Source: Planctomycetota bacterium (GTDB lineage: Bacteria; Planctomycetota; PLA2; JAEUHO01). Taken from it: DNA of 64,000 nt. Under the pieces are notes generated by a model that saw nothing but the letters and a program-made list of their open reading frames with translations, ran no database searches and was not told the DNA's origin. A program made the position numbers and the translations under genes. Of the stretch, positions 44,076 to 52,160 are shown one piece after another. The stretch is from contig JANQJW010000056.1 of the NCBI GenBank assembly GCA_028281445.1, positions 62,001 to 126,000 of the forward strand, read 5' to 3'. Every line of letters starts with the position of its first letter. Within the stretch, counting starts at the first letter, position 1.

Positions 44076-44639
44076 CTATTCCAGGACAAGATCATCCCTT
44101 GTCCCAAGCTTCCCGTCCGGCCCCATGCTCCTCAGAACGTAGTCGCCCCGGGCGGGCTCCAAGCGCACGGGAACAGGAGTAATCGTCCCCCCTGCATTCC
44201 GAAGCTCGCCGAGGGGGTCATCGCCCCGCGGGCACACGTAGACGAACGGATTCCCCCACGCGTCGACGTACTCCAGCCCCAACTCAATTCCGCTCGGGCT
44301 CCCCCTGCGGTCACCGTCCGTGTCTCCAATAGGTACGGGTAGTGGCGCGTCGCGCTTCATCATGTTGGCGAGAGAGTAGTAGAGCGACTCGCTGCCCAGA
44401 TTCGTCATGTTGTCGTTGGGCGACCAGCGCAGCGTGCTGGACGGCGGCAGGCCACCCCGCGCTGCCGCCCATGACGCGATCGCCGACCTAAGTTGCGCGC
44501 CCATGCGGCGGGTGTCTCTGATCCGTTGCTCAGCTTGTTCCGATGCACCACACCCCAACTGTGTCACGGCAACCAGAAGCGCGACGAGGAGAGAAAGAAC
44601 TCGGCTACGACTCGTTGTATACCCTGAACGCGCGGTCAA
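44076..44639 (-). CDS. GspG-like secreted lipoprotein (island)
   Basis: A 187-aa protein from a TTG at 44637-44639, preceded by the stop of the upstream gene. The signal region VLSLLVALLVAVTQLGC ends in a lipobox. The C-terminal part has DAWGNPFVYVCPRG and DYVLRSMGPDGKLGTRDD, which closely follow the calcium-binding C-terminus of GspG-type major pseudopilins (D..GNP, S.GPDG..GT.DD). It lacks the prepilin cleavage site and N-terminal pilin helix, so it is a GspG-fold lipoprotein rather than a pilin. A gene with this fold in a phage-like island is unusual. Confidence 0.65.
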   Translation of the reverse strand: MTARSGYTTSRSRVLSLLVALLVAVTQLGCGASEQAEQRIRDTRRMGAQLRSAIASWAAARGGLPPSSTLRWSPNDNMTNLGSESLYYSLANMMKRDAPLPVPIGDTDGDRRGSPSGIELGLEYVDAWGNPFVYVCPRGDDPLGELRNAGGTITPVPVRLEPARGDYVLRSMGPDGKLGTRDDLVLE

Positions 44640-45375
44640 ATGCCTTCTCCGCTTTGGTCTTCGGAGGGTGAGCGTGCACATATGGGGACATCCGCGAGAA
44701 CATCTCATTCCAATCGCGGAAACACCGAGCGGTTTCATCTAGCACCTGCGAGAAGTAGTGGCGCATCACGGGATCCATCATACTTGCCGCAGCCTTGGCG
44801 GCGACCTGCATGTCGGCCTTCCACGCGTCGAACTTCCCCGCCTTGATGATGTCGTTGATCGCATTCAATTTTTCGTATACGGTGCGTAGCGCCAGTTCTC
44901 GTCTCCACCCTTCCTTCTGACCCCGGCCAAGCGTGCGCTCGCGCTCCTTGACAGCGGCCGGAATGTCTTTGGCCTTCTCGCGAAGATGGTCGATGACCCT
45001 CCCGAGTTGCTTAGCAATCTCATCTGCCTCTTTCTCCGCCTCCTCCCAACGCCGCTTGAACCTCCGCATCCATGCATGGAAGTCAAAGAAGTAGTATCCA
45101 GAATCCGGCGGCCAATCGATCCGTGGGTACGGCACCTGAGGAGAGGGGCTGGGGGAATCGAAGGGATCTCCGTCGGGCGGAATGACGAACTCGCGCTCGT
45201 GGCTCAAGGAGCCCGCCATAGGGCCACTCCCGAAACTACCAACCTCCAACGCGTCGAACGCACACCCGGAGCACGGCTCGCCGTAGGGCAAGCCGTCGCA
45301 GCATCCGTTTCCTCCGCCGGCGCGGATTCCAGACGGGCCCCAGTATCGCACGGGACCCCCTAGTAGGGACGCCAA
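44605..45375 (-). CDS. Hypothetical protein with helical C-terminus (island)
   Basis: A 256-aa protein. The N-terminal part is rich in Gly and Cys (GNGCCDGLPYGEPCSGCAFD), which could be a metal-binding or disulfide region. A Pro-rich segment follows, then long charged helices (RRFKRRWEEAEKEADEIAKQL, VYEKLNAINDIIKAGKFDAW, MRHYFSQVLDETARCFRDW). The pattern recalls secreted toxin or RHS-tail proteins, but no family is recognised. It overlaps the upstream gene by 16 nt and the GspG-like gene by 35 nt, so the three are one compact operon. Confidence 0.6.
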   Translation of the reverse strand: MASLLGGPVRYWGPSGIRAGGGNGCCDGLPYGEPCSGCAFDALEVGSFGSGPMAGSLSHEREFVIPPDGDPFDSPSPSPQVPYPRIDWPPDSGYYFFDFHAWMRRFKRRWEEAEKEADEIAKQLGRVIDHLREKAKDIPAAVKERERTLGRGQKEGWRRELALRTVYEKLNAINDIIKAGKFDAWKADMQVAAKAAASMMDPVMRHYFSQVLDETARCFRDWNEMFSRMSPYVHAHPPKTKAEKAFDRAFRVYNES

Positions 45376-45692
45376 GCAGGCGCCTGCACGAGAAGGTGCA
45401 CACCATCCGCGGCGTCGTCGCCGGCAGCGAACTCGAATCGGAAGCGGAGGATCTCCTTGCAGCCTGTCAGGTCCTTGCTCGGTGAACCAGTTGTCGTGAT
45501 GTTGTCGAAACTGCCTAACTCGGAGAACGTGGTGTCCTCCTCGTTCCGATGCTCGACCTTGATCGTCAACGTCGGGCTCCCGGTCATGTTCTGAACGTCA
45601 ACGGAGAAGGTCGCAGCAAGCCCGCCACGAGGAAACTCCGGGCTGAAGTAGGCCGAGCCCCCCATCTTGAACATGGACGTTCCAACTATCAT
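45360..45692 (-). CDS. Small beta-rich hypothetical protein (island operon start)
   Basis: A 110-aa protein from the ATG at 45690-45692, with AAGGAGG five nt upstream, an excellent ribosome binding site. It is strand-rich (TSMFKMGGSAYFSPEFPRGG, LAATFSVDVQNMTGSPTLTIKVEH, CKEILRFRFEFAAGDD), like a jelly-roll or phage structural protein. A longer frame upstream lacks a signal and is less likely. It is first in the operon that continues into 45375-44605 and 44639-44076. The leader upstream contains the pseudoknot-like element. Confidence 0.65.
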   Translation of the reverse strand: MIVGTSMFKMGGSAYFSPEFPRGGLAATFSVDVQNMTGSPTLTIKVEHRNEEDTTFSELGSFDNITTTGSPSKDLTGCKEILRFRFEFAAGDDAADGVHLLVQAPAWRPY

Positions 45693-45807
45693 GCGTTCCT
45701 CCTTCGGCGCCGCCATGCGACACGCGCTCAGTACGGTTCTCTCGAAACCGGGCGGTTGAGCCGCGCCAAGAAGAAGTCTCATTCCCTCTCAACCCGAATC
45801 GTCTCGT

Positions 45808-45952
45808 CCGGATGTGTAGCGCGATCAACCGTACGCAGGTACGCGGGGTCGTCAACAGCGAAAAAAGAAGATGCGCCAGCAGCCCATTCCCGCAAAGAGG
45901 TTGCTACACATCCGGGGAAGTACGACCAGGGTCGAGAGGCTACTGGCGCATC
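45808..45952 (-). ncRNA. Pseudoknot-like structured element with two interleaved inverted repeats
   Basis: Helix 1: CCGGATGTGTAGC (45808-45820) is fully complementary to GCTACACATCCGG (45903-45915). Helix 2: GATGCGCCAGCAGCC (45870-45884) pairs with GGCTACTGGCGCATC (45938-45952), with one mismatch that becomes a G-U pair in the minus-strand RNA. The arms alternate (L1, L2, R1, R2), so the helices cannot nest and would form an H-type pseudoknot or a switch. It lies in the leader of the minus-strand island operon (start 45692). No known class is recognised. Confidence 0.5.
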
Positions 45953-45979
45953 AGTAGTTTAGGGTGACGCCACCCCATC

Positions 45980-46384
45980 TCAGAGATTTGCTCCGGTTCC
46001 GCGTTCTCGCGCACTCTTCTGGTTGTGACAGGCCCGGCACAATGACTGCAGGTTGGCATCGTCGAACGCTCCTTTCGGCGTTCGCTTCGCGATGATGCGC
46101 GGCGGTGCGGCGGGGAACTGCTGCTGCAACAACGCGACGAGTCCCACGATGTGATCCACCTCGGTCGCTTCCGTCACTCTGCCTCTTGCCTTGCACTGCA
46201 CGCAGAGCGGGTGCTTGCGTCGATAGGCCTCGCTCTTCTTCCGCCACCGCACGCCGGACCGGATCGCCTTGGCGCGAGCGAGGTACGGACACCGAGCACG
46301 CTGGCGCTCGTAGACCTTGTCGGCTTGCGCTCGCCCACCTCGTCGCTCTCGTAGCCGCTGGGCATGGCTTCGAGCACGCTTCAC
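45980..46384 (-). CDS. HNH endonuclease
   Basis: A 134-aa basic protein with the HNH core: CVQCKARGRVTEATEVDHIVG (CxxC then the DH pair), NLQSLCRACHNQKSARE (N, CxxCHxxK). Such short HNH proteins are common next to phage packaging genes and assist terminase cleavage, or act as homing nucleases. The start GTG (46382-46384) overlaps the stop of a 50-aa frame upstream as GTGA. Basic N-terminus RARSHAQRLRERRGGRA suits DNA binding. No terminase is found near. Confidence 0.88.
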   Translation of the reverse strand: MKRARSHAQRLRERRGGRAQADKVYERQRARCPYLARAKAIRSGVRWRKKSEAYRRKHPLCVQCKARGRVTEATEVDHIVGLVALLQQQFPAAPPRIIAKRTPKGAFDDANLQSLCRACHNQKSARERGTGANL

Positions 46385-46533
46385 GACACGCTCTTCCGGT
46401 TGATGCGGTTCTCGTTCGGTCCCTTGCGCACTCTGCCGCCAGGCGCATTCAGGTGCTCAGCTCTCCCCACATGGTGCGCCCTCCCCCACCTCTCCATCAT
46501 CCGCTCGTACTCCTTCGTATCGGAGTAGGTCAT
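46381..46533 (-). CDS. 50-aa hypothetical protein coupled to the HNH gene
   Basis: A short frame starting MTYSDTKEYERMMERWGRAH and ending NRINRKSVS, whose TGA overlaps the HNH GTG by 4 nt. It is hydrophilic and helical. The overlap is the same kind seen at real operon junctions in this window. The ribosome binding site is poor, so the confidence is moderate. Confidence 0.42.
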   Translation of the reverse strand: MTYSDTKEYERMMERWGRAHHVGRAEHLNAPGGRVRKGPNENRINRKSVS

Positions 46534-46660
46534 CCAGGGTCCGGGGGGATGGGGGCGACCATCAGGGGGAAGCCGACTCCACGGCGATGCGCTCGAGCCG
46601 TGACTCCACGTTGGCGATCTCCTCGATCACCGCGAGCTCTACGAGCGCCTAGCGACACTC

Positions 46661-47353
46661 GTGGGCTCGCAAGCAGAGGCAGACGCCGCCATGGGCGTGC
46701 CCCTCAACGTGAAGGAGCCGCCGCGGCGCCACATCACGGCGAGCGTCCTTTCCACGAGCCGACCGTTCCCCGACATGATCAGGGCGACGATCGAGGTCAC
46801 GAACCACTCGGACCTACACCTCGGTCGGGTTGGCATTCGGATCGACGCGTACGACGGCGCCAAGCGGCACCTTTCCGGCTCAACGGCCACGGTTCGCAAT
46901 CTGGGCCCCGGAGACACGAAGCGCACGGACGACCTACTCGTGAACGCGCCGGGAAGGGTCCGGCTCGCGCTGGCGCTCGACAACGTCCATGACCACGAGC
47001 ATCGGGATCTGACGCTCGCCTTCACGCTCGGGGAGCCGGCGCCGCGGAGCAGCATCAAGACGTTCCAGGCCGCACAGCGACCCACGGCGCGCGCCGTTCG
47101 CTCCCCCGCACAGATGTCGTGGATCTCCGTAGCGATCAAGGCCGTGCGGAGTAAGGACGGACGCAAGCACCTCGCCTTCCCCAAGGACCTTAACTCAATG
47201 GAGTACGCGATCGACCTCATCGAAGGCGTCGGCGTGTCGACGGCCACCGTCACCGGCTACTTCGAGCGGCGTAAGAAGCGGACGCCCTGGGCCGTGCAGC
47301 TGCGGTTCACAGACGCGGGGGCCGAGGTCAAGCACGTAAGGGTCGGCGAGTGA
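46661..47353 (+). CDS. Hypothetical protein (island)
   Basis: A 230-aa protein with a beta-sandwich-like N-terminal half: IRATIEVTNHSDLHLGRVGIRIDAYDG, LGPGDTKRTDDLLV, RLALALDNVHDHEHRDLTLAFTLGEP. A C-terminal part has SWISVAIKAVRSKDG and VSTATVTGYFERRKKRTPWAVQLRF. The coding pattern continues in frame upstream (LLDHRELYERLATLVGSQAEAD), but no start codon is seen before 46661 (GTG); the ATG at 46691 is the alternative. The antisense frame here has poor composition. Function unknown. Confidence 0.55.
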   Translation: MGSQAEADAAMGVPLNVKEPPRRHITASVLSTSRPFPDMIRATIEVTNHSDLHLGRVGIRIDAYDGAKRHLSGSTATVRNLGPGDTKRTDDLLVNAPGRVRLALALDNVHDHEHRDLTLAFTLGEPAPRSSIKTFQAAQRPTARAVRSPAQMSWISVAIKAVRSKDGRKHLAFPKDLNSMEYAIDLIEGVGVSTATVTGYFERRKKRTPWAVQLRFTDAGAEVKHVRVGE

Positions 47354-47354
47354 A

Positions 47355-47385
47355 GTGCGCACACGTTCTTGTGCGCACCTTGTTC
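47355..47385 (+). terminator. Rho-independent terminator-like hairpin
   Basis: GTGCGCACA (47355-47363), loop CGTTCT, TGTGCGCAC (47370-47378), a perfect 9-bp stem just after the stop of the island gene at 47353. It is followed by CTTGTTCC, only a weak T tract. Confidence 0.6.
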
Positions 47386-47516
47386 CAGTTGTCCACAGAT
47401 CCCCACTACTTCACGTCACACTTTTGAGGTCGCCGATCGCGCGCACGCACACCGACGACGCGCATAGCCCAACTACTTCGCGTCTCCCGTCAGAAGAACC
47501 CCAGGCCTGCCCTGCA

Positions 47517-47561
47517 TTCATAAGCCTGCGGTCACTCGTTCAAGTCCAGTCGCCGCTACCA
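47517..47561 (+). other. tRNA-Met(CAU) 3' half, probable attachment-site scar
   Basis: TTCATAA reads as an anticodon loop with CAT. GCCTG (3' anticodon strand) follows, then ACTCG-TTCAAGT-CCAGT (T arm, one mismatch), CGCCGCT (acceptor 3' strand), A and CCA. The 5' half of the tRNA is absent. Integrases often target exactly this interval, from anticodon loop to 3' end, so it marks an att site. The matching intact tRNA-Met is not in the window. Confidence 0.65.
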
Positions 47562-47609
47562 CCTCTCAGGCCATTGTCCGGCGCAGCCATGGGCTCGCGG
47601 AGAAGCGCC

Positions 47610-48968
47610 CTACCGCGCTGACACATGCTTCTTCAGGAACTTCAGGAGCCGCTCCCACGCCTGGTCTCGCGTCGGAGAACGATCCAAGGTGGAAGCACCG
47701 TGGATCCCGGCAGGTTGGACGTAGAGCTGCTTTGTTCGACTCGCAATCGCCTGGAAGACCTGGCGAGCTTGCCCCTCCTCCCGGGGCGGACAGATCACGA
47801 GAGTCGGTACCGACAGGGCCCTCGCCGCCGTGAGAATCGACCCGTGCGGAGGAAGGTAGTCACCCGGCGAAAACGAAACGACGGCGCCGAGATCCGCCAT
47901 CTCGGCACCCAGGAAGATCACCAGGGACGCAGAGTACGAGCTGCCCATGACCCCGATCTTGCCCTTGTAGCCCAGTTCCCTGGCCCAGTTCACCGACCGC
48001 CGCAAGTCCGGAAGCGCATCGAGGTAATCGCGCGGAAGCCCCTCCTCGGCGGCCGCAACAGCCGTCTCGTTTCGGATCATCGCCCAGCCTTCGCCTGAGC
48101 GCTGGTCGATGGCGAGGCAGTCGAAGCCGGCGGCCACCAGTCGGCGGGCGATGAAGCGGTACTCGCCTCGGCTGCTCTGCGCCTGATGGAACAGGATCAT
48201 GAGCCGACCGGGCTTCTTGCGGCGAGTGTAGAGGTCGGCCGTCAAGGTGATTCCGTCAGACGTCTCCGTCGTGATCGTAGAGGCGCTCGCTGCGCCGTGC
48301 CCATCGAGCCATCGTGCGGGCACGCTGCGTCGCTCTGCAGCCTTCAACAAATTCACAACGATGTGCTCTTCACTGCTATCGGCGTCCTGCGCTACGACAT
48401 CCTTCAGTTGCCACGCGCGCATGTGGGCAACGAGCGCATCCGCCTTCTCGGGTTCCTTCTGCGAAGGTACGACGACCACACGCAAGTTCGACGGCTCCCG
48501 GGGTGCCGTGGTCAAGGCGGCCGGTTTGAAGCGGGGCCTCAGAAGGACGAGCTCCTGCCACAGGGCCGGTGCGCTCAGCACCGTTCCGGAAAGCGCCAGC
48601 ATCGACTTGTCGGCGGCGAGCGCGAGCCAGGGCGAGCCGGCCACCGGACGATGGAGGATGGCCGCCTCGGCGAGTGCGTCGTCGCACGCGGCTCTCCACT
48701 CCGCCGCCGTTCGGCGCTTGCCGCTCCGCAGCTCGACCACGATGGCGGCGCGCACGGCGGTCCGAACCTGCTTGAGCAGGTCGGGCCGCCGCTTGAGAAC
48801 CGCCCCGTCACACACAAGCACTGGGAGTGTGCGTCCTCGCGTGACACCGTGAAGATGAAACCGCGCGGACACACCTTGTACGGTCCGCGCCGAATCGGAC
48901 GCCTCCCCCACCAGGCACGTCGAGCCGGAAAGGGCAGCGAGAACGATCGCGGACAGCAAGTAGCGCAT
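47610..48968 (-). CDS. Secreted alpha/beta hydrolase with N-terminal extension
   Basis: A 452-aa protein with a signal peptide (MRYLLSAIVLAALSGSTCLVGEA). Residues 25-215 form an unrecognised domain. From about residue 220 an alpha/beta hydrolase follows: SDGITLTADLY, LMILFHQAQSSRGEY, CLAIDQRSGEGW, the nucleophile elbow IGVMGSSYSASLVI (Ser), and the His of QPAGIHGAS. The acid residue is not certain, since the usual Asp region reads VICPPREEGQ. It is probably an extracytoplasmic esterase or peptidase. It follows the sigma fusion on the same strand by 24 nt, so it is likely co-expressed with it. Confidence 0.8.
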   Translation of the reverse strand: MRYLLSAIVLAALSGSTCLVGEASDSARTVQGVSARFHLHGVTRGRTLPVLVCDGAVLKRRPDLLKQVRTAVRAAIVVELRSGKRRTAAEWRAACDDALAEAAILHRPVAGSPWLALAADKSMLALSGTVLSAPALWQELVLLRPRFKPAALTTAPREPSNLRVVVVPSQKEPEKADALVAHMRAWQLKDVVAQDADSSEEHIVVNLLKAAERRSVPARWLDGHGAASASTITTETSDGITLTADLYTRRKKPGRLMILFHQAQSSRGEYRFIARRLVAAGFDCLAIDQRSGEGWAMIRNETAVAAAEEGLPRDYLDALPDLRRSVNWARELGYKGKIGVMGSSYSASLVIFLGAEMADLGAVVSFSPGDYLPPHGSILTAARALSVPTLVICPPREEGQARQVFQAIASRTKQLYVQPAGIHGASTLDRSPTRDQAWERLLKFLKKHVSAR

Positions 48969-48992
48969 GTGCAAGCCCACAAGCAAGGGCGC

Positions 48993-51900
48993 TTAGAGCG
49001 GATCCTTGAGGACCACGTCGACCTCTACGAGCTCGCCGCCACCGGGAACTTCGACGATCGCAGGGCGATAGACGCCGGAGTTGAGCTCCACTCTGTACTG
49101 GTCGCCCTCGAGGGTGCTCATCTCGGCGGAGCCGTCCTTTGCGCAGCGCGTCCAGCCTGTTTCGATCCAGGTGCCCTTCACCTGCACGTAGACGATCGCA
49201 GCGGCATTGAGCTGCTTCTTGGTTGCCTGCGCCTCCACTGCTCGGATGCGGATGCGAATAGGCTTGTGGACCGCCGCGTCACCGCGGATCTTCGGAACCT
49301 TGAAGTCCGCCTGCATCTCGCCGCGCGCCGGCATTCGCACGGTGCGCAGTACGCAGCCGTAGGGCCCCGGCGGTGTGCCGCCGAGCCCTCCGAGCCCGCC
49401 CCCCGGCCCGCGCACCTCGATGGTGCACACCTCCTCCGGGAGTCCGCCAACCTCGTAGCTACCCCTTGAATCCGTCCTGGCGGTTCCGACGATTGTCTGG
49501 TTCCCCTGCCTGCGCACAGTCACGCGATGGCCGACCACGGGCATGCCCGTTTCCCAGTCGACAACGCGGCCCAGGAGGGTCGATCCGATCGACGGAAACA
49601 CGACAGTCGCTTGGCCTCCCGCATCCGGCACTGTCACGACGTCCGAACTCGTGCGTCCTCCGGCCTGCATACGAGCCACGTACGTCCCTGGATACAGCGG
49701 CAGGGACACGTGCCCCGCGTCGTCCGTCTTGTGAAGCTGCCGCGCAAGCCGGAACATCTCGCCTCCCGCGAAGCGCGCGTGGCCTCCGTGCACGGACACG
49801 TTGACCGTCACGCCGGACCGCGGTCGGCCATCGGTGTCTCGGACAACAATGGAGAACCCGACCTTCGTTGGGGTGACGAGATGCGCCTGTGCCACCTCAC
49901 CTGCGGTGAGAGCGACCTTGGCCTGTGGCGTGATGATGCTCCACATGGGCCCGGCGGACAGCCACTGGTCGAACCTCGACGCGGCGATGCGGGCGACTCC
50001 TTCCGGCAAGTCGACAAAGCGGGCGACTCCATCCGTCCCAGCGGGCTGGTTCCACCATTGCTCGTCGGCACCGATGACTTCGACATGAATCCAGCCGCCG
50101 GGGTTGGTCTTGACCTCGAGTCCGCATCCCTTCAAGAACGTGATCTCCACATCGCGCGCCGGTGCTTCGATTTCGAGCTGCGCGGGCGCCAGTCCCTCGC
50201 TGCGGGCGACCAGTCGGTACGGCCCAGGCGGTGCCGAGAACTGGAACCGCCCCTCGGTCGTCGGAACCGACATCAGCAGGTAGCGATCATGTCCCTCACT
50301 TGCGCCCTCAACCGCCCCTGCACGCAGCTCGACCACGCAGTCCGCACTCCCTCTCACCGTCCCCGTGATCGTCGCGTCCATAGCTCCCGGTGCGAGGGCA
50401 GCGATGATGTGCGGAGGTTCGTCTGTCCTGGTAACGGAGACAGCGAACGACTCGTGGACGTAGCCATCAGCAAACACTTGGACAGACGCATGCATGTCCG
50501 GCCTCGTCCCAAGGCCGAGTTGATCGGAGGTCTGGAGGATCAGACGTCCCGGAACTGCGGGGACGTCGCCGATCGCCTCCACCCGATGAGCAGGTGCGAC
50601 GAAGGTGTCAGCCGGCTCCCGCGCAACCATGGCGTTCGCATGAGCGATCGGCCTCTGATTCGTCTTGTCGACGACGTCGACGACGATCGAGTTGCGAACG
50701 AGGACGATCTCATCGTGCTCCCGGGGACGGATCATCTGCCGTACGTAGCCGGATGCGCTCACGAAGCCCCGGGTCGCCGACGACGTGAGCGAGCGGAACT
50801 CGAAACGTCCCCGCGCGTCGGTGTACTCGATCTGCCCGACCCCGTCTGACGAGCTCGGGCTCACTCCCACGCGTGCGAGACGCACCGGGCGCCCAGCGGT
50901 ATCACGAACGAACCCGACGACCGCATCAGACGGCTTCAGGATCACCCGGATGGACTGATTCAAGGCGGGGTCGGCTGAGACCGAGGCAACCACGGCGGTG
51001 TAGTCCGGCTTGAAGAATGCAAGTCCGTGGAGGAGACCAACCTCGACCGATTCGATGCGGAACCTCCCTTCTTCGTCCGTGGTGGCCACGGCCATGGCGC
51101 TGACCTTCGACGGCGCGATCCACACAGGCTGCTCGGGCGTGTACTCGCCACCGCGCTGACGCTGGACCACGACATCGACATCCGCGAGGGGAGCGCCCCG
51201 GGAATCGACCACAACACCACGGGCGAATCCTGCGGGTCCTCTCGAGGGCCGCGGATGTCGTGGTTGTGGAGACTCAGAGCGCGTGGCGAGACTCGGCTTG
51301 GGCGCCTCGTCGATCTCTGCGTTCCGCATCATCGTGCGTTCCGCATCGGGATCCGGTTGTCCCTCCCCGAGGTGCACGGCGGTCGCGACCAGTGCTCCGA
51401 TGACCAATACGAGCGCGAGAATCAGCTTCACCTTGCTCTTCACGATTCCTCCTACAAAGAGAGTTGTTGCCGCATCGGCGCATCGCCATGGGAGCCACCA
51501 AAGGGCGAGCGCGAAGCCCGGTGCCAGGCGTGTCCTTAGCAGGTCGCGCGCCCGCTTGAGCCGCTGTCGCGCTGCCGGCTCCGAGACGTCCAGGAGGCGG
51601 GCGCACTCGGGCGTCGTGAGGCCGCAGAGGTAGTGAAGCACCACGACGTCGCGGTACTTGGGCGGGAGACGGTCGACGGCCTGTCGCGCTTGCAGGGCGC
51701 GCTCTGCAGTGAGCGCCTGCATCTGCACATCGACGGAGAGTCGTGACGTGAGCTCCAAGTCACGGCGCCGGCGCGCGACGTGGCGATACGAGATCCTTAC
51801 GACCGCCGTGAGGAGCCACGCCATGGGCGACGGCCGAGGCGTCTCGCGACGTCGGAGGAGGGAGAGGTACGCCGTCTGAACGACATCCTCGAAATCCGGC

Positions 51901-52016
51901 CCGACGATGCGCCGGGCGACGGCGTCGAGTCGCGGCCGCGTGACCTGGACGAATCTCTCGATGGCAGCCTCGTCGCCGTGGGCGAGAAACCGGTCCAGTT
52001 GGCGGGCTAGATCCAC
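48993..52016 (-). CDS. ECF sigma factor fused to a membrane span and carboxypeptidase-regulatory-like repeats
   Basis: A 1007-aa protein in one frame. Residues 15-85 are sigma region 2 (FEDVVQTAYLSLLRRRETPRP, WLLTAVVRISYRHVARRRR). Residues 105-160 are region 4 (VDRLPPKYRDVVVLHYLCGL, PECARLLDVSEPAARQRLKRA). A single span follows (LILALVLVIGALVATAV, about 198-214). About 790 extracytoplasmic residues come next, made of repeated beta modules of the CarboxypepD_reg type: GVVVDSRGAPLADVDVVV, GFVRDTAGRPVRLARVGV, GRVVDWETGMPVVGHRVTVRR. The sigma factor would be membrane-tethered, with the outer part as sensor. It starts at a GTG and follows the CHAT gene on the same strand. Such ECF fusions are a planctomycete speciality. 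Confidence 0.87.
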   Translation of the reverse strand: MDLARQLDRFLAHGDEAAIERFVQVTRPRLDAVARRIVGPDFEDVVQTAYLSLLRRRETPRPSPMAWLLTAVVRISYRHVARRRRDLELTSRLSVDVQMQALTAERALQARQAVDRLPPKYRDVVVLHYLCGLTTPECARLLDVSEPAARQRLKRARDLLRTRLAPGFALALWWLPWRCADAATTLFVGGIVKSKVKLILALVLVIGALVATAVHLGEGQPDPDAERTMMRNAEIDEAPKPSLATRSESPQPRHPRPSRGPAGFARGVVVDSRGAPLADVDVVVQRQRGGEYTPEQPVWIAPSKVSAMAVATTDEEGRFRIESVEVGLLHGLAFFKPDYTAVVASVSADPALNQSIRVILKPSDAVVGFVRDTAGRPVRLARVGVSPSSSDGVGQIEYTDARGRFEFRSLTSSATRGFVSASGYVRQMIRPREHDEIVLVRNSIVVDVVDKTNQRPIAHANAMVAREPADTFVAPAHRVEAIGDVPAVPGRLILQTSDQLGLGTRPDMHASVQVFADGYVHESFAVSVTRTDEPPHIIAALAPGAMDATITGTVRGSADCVVELRAGAVEGASEGHDRYLLMSVPTTEGRFQFSAPPGPYRLVARSEGLAPAQLEIEAPARDVEITFLKGCGLEVKTNPGGWIHVEVIGADEQWWNQPAGTDGVARFVDLPEGVARIAASRFDQWLSAGPMWSIITPQAKVALTAGEVAQAHLVTPTKVGFSIVVRDTDGRPRSGVTVNVSVHGGHARFAGGEMFRLARQLHKTDDAGHVSLPLYPGTYVARMQAGGRTSSDVVTVPDAGGQATVVFPSIGSTLLGRVVDWETGMPVVGHRVTVRRQGNQTIVGTARTDSRGSYEVGGLPEEVCTIEVRGPGGGLGGLGGTPPGPYGCVLRTVRMPARGEMQADFKVPKIRGDAAVHKPIRIRIRAVEAQATKKQLNAAAIVYVQVKGTWIETGWTRCAKDGSAEMSTLEGDQYRVELNSGVYRPAIVEVPGGGELVEVDVVLKDPL

Positions 52017-52160
52017 AAGCTATTAATGCGCTTGGGAAGGGGCACGTGACAGGCAATCCTCTTCCCGCGGGCGCAAAGCCGGCGCCAGGCATGCCGTTCT
52101 ACCGGACTTCTTCGACGCAGATCGGCGCGGTGCATCGGCGTAGCCGTGCACCCAGCGGCG

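Larger units (their letters stand above)
39677..47561. mobile_element. Degenerate integrated element (prophage-like island)
   Basis: The region holds a tyrosine recombinase, an HNH endonuclease, an IS remnant and many short orphan genes. Base composition is visibly lower in GC around 43150-45950 than in the flanks. It begins directly after a tRNA-Leu gene and ends in a 45-nt tRNA-Met 3' half. Borders are estimates. No terminase, portal or tail gene is recognised, and the integrase looks inactive, so it is likely a remnant. Confidence 0.6.

Noticed and set aside
46639..47253. Minus-strand frame opposite the island protein at 46661
   Set aside because: Cys/Ser/Arg-biased composition; the plus-strand frame has a coherent beta-sandwich pattern.
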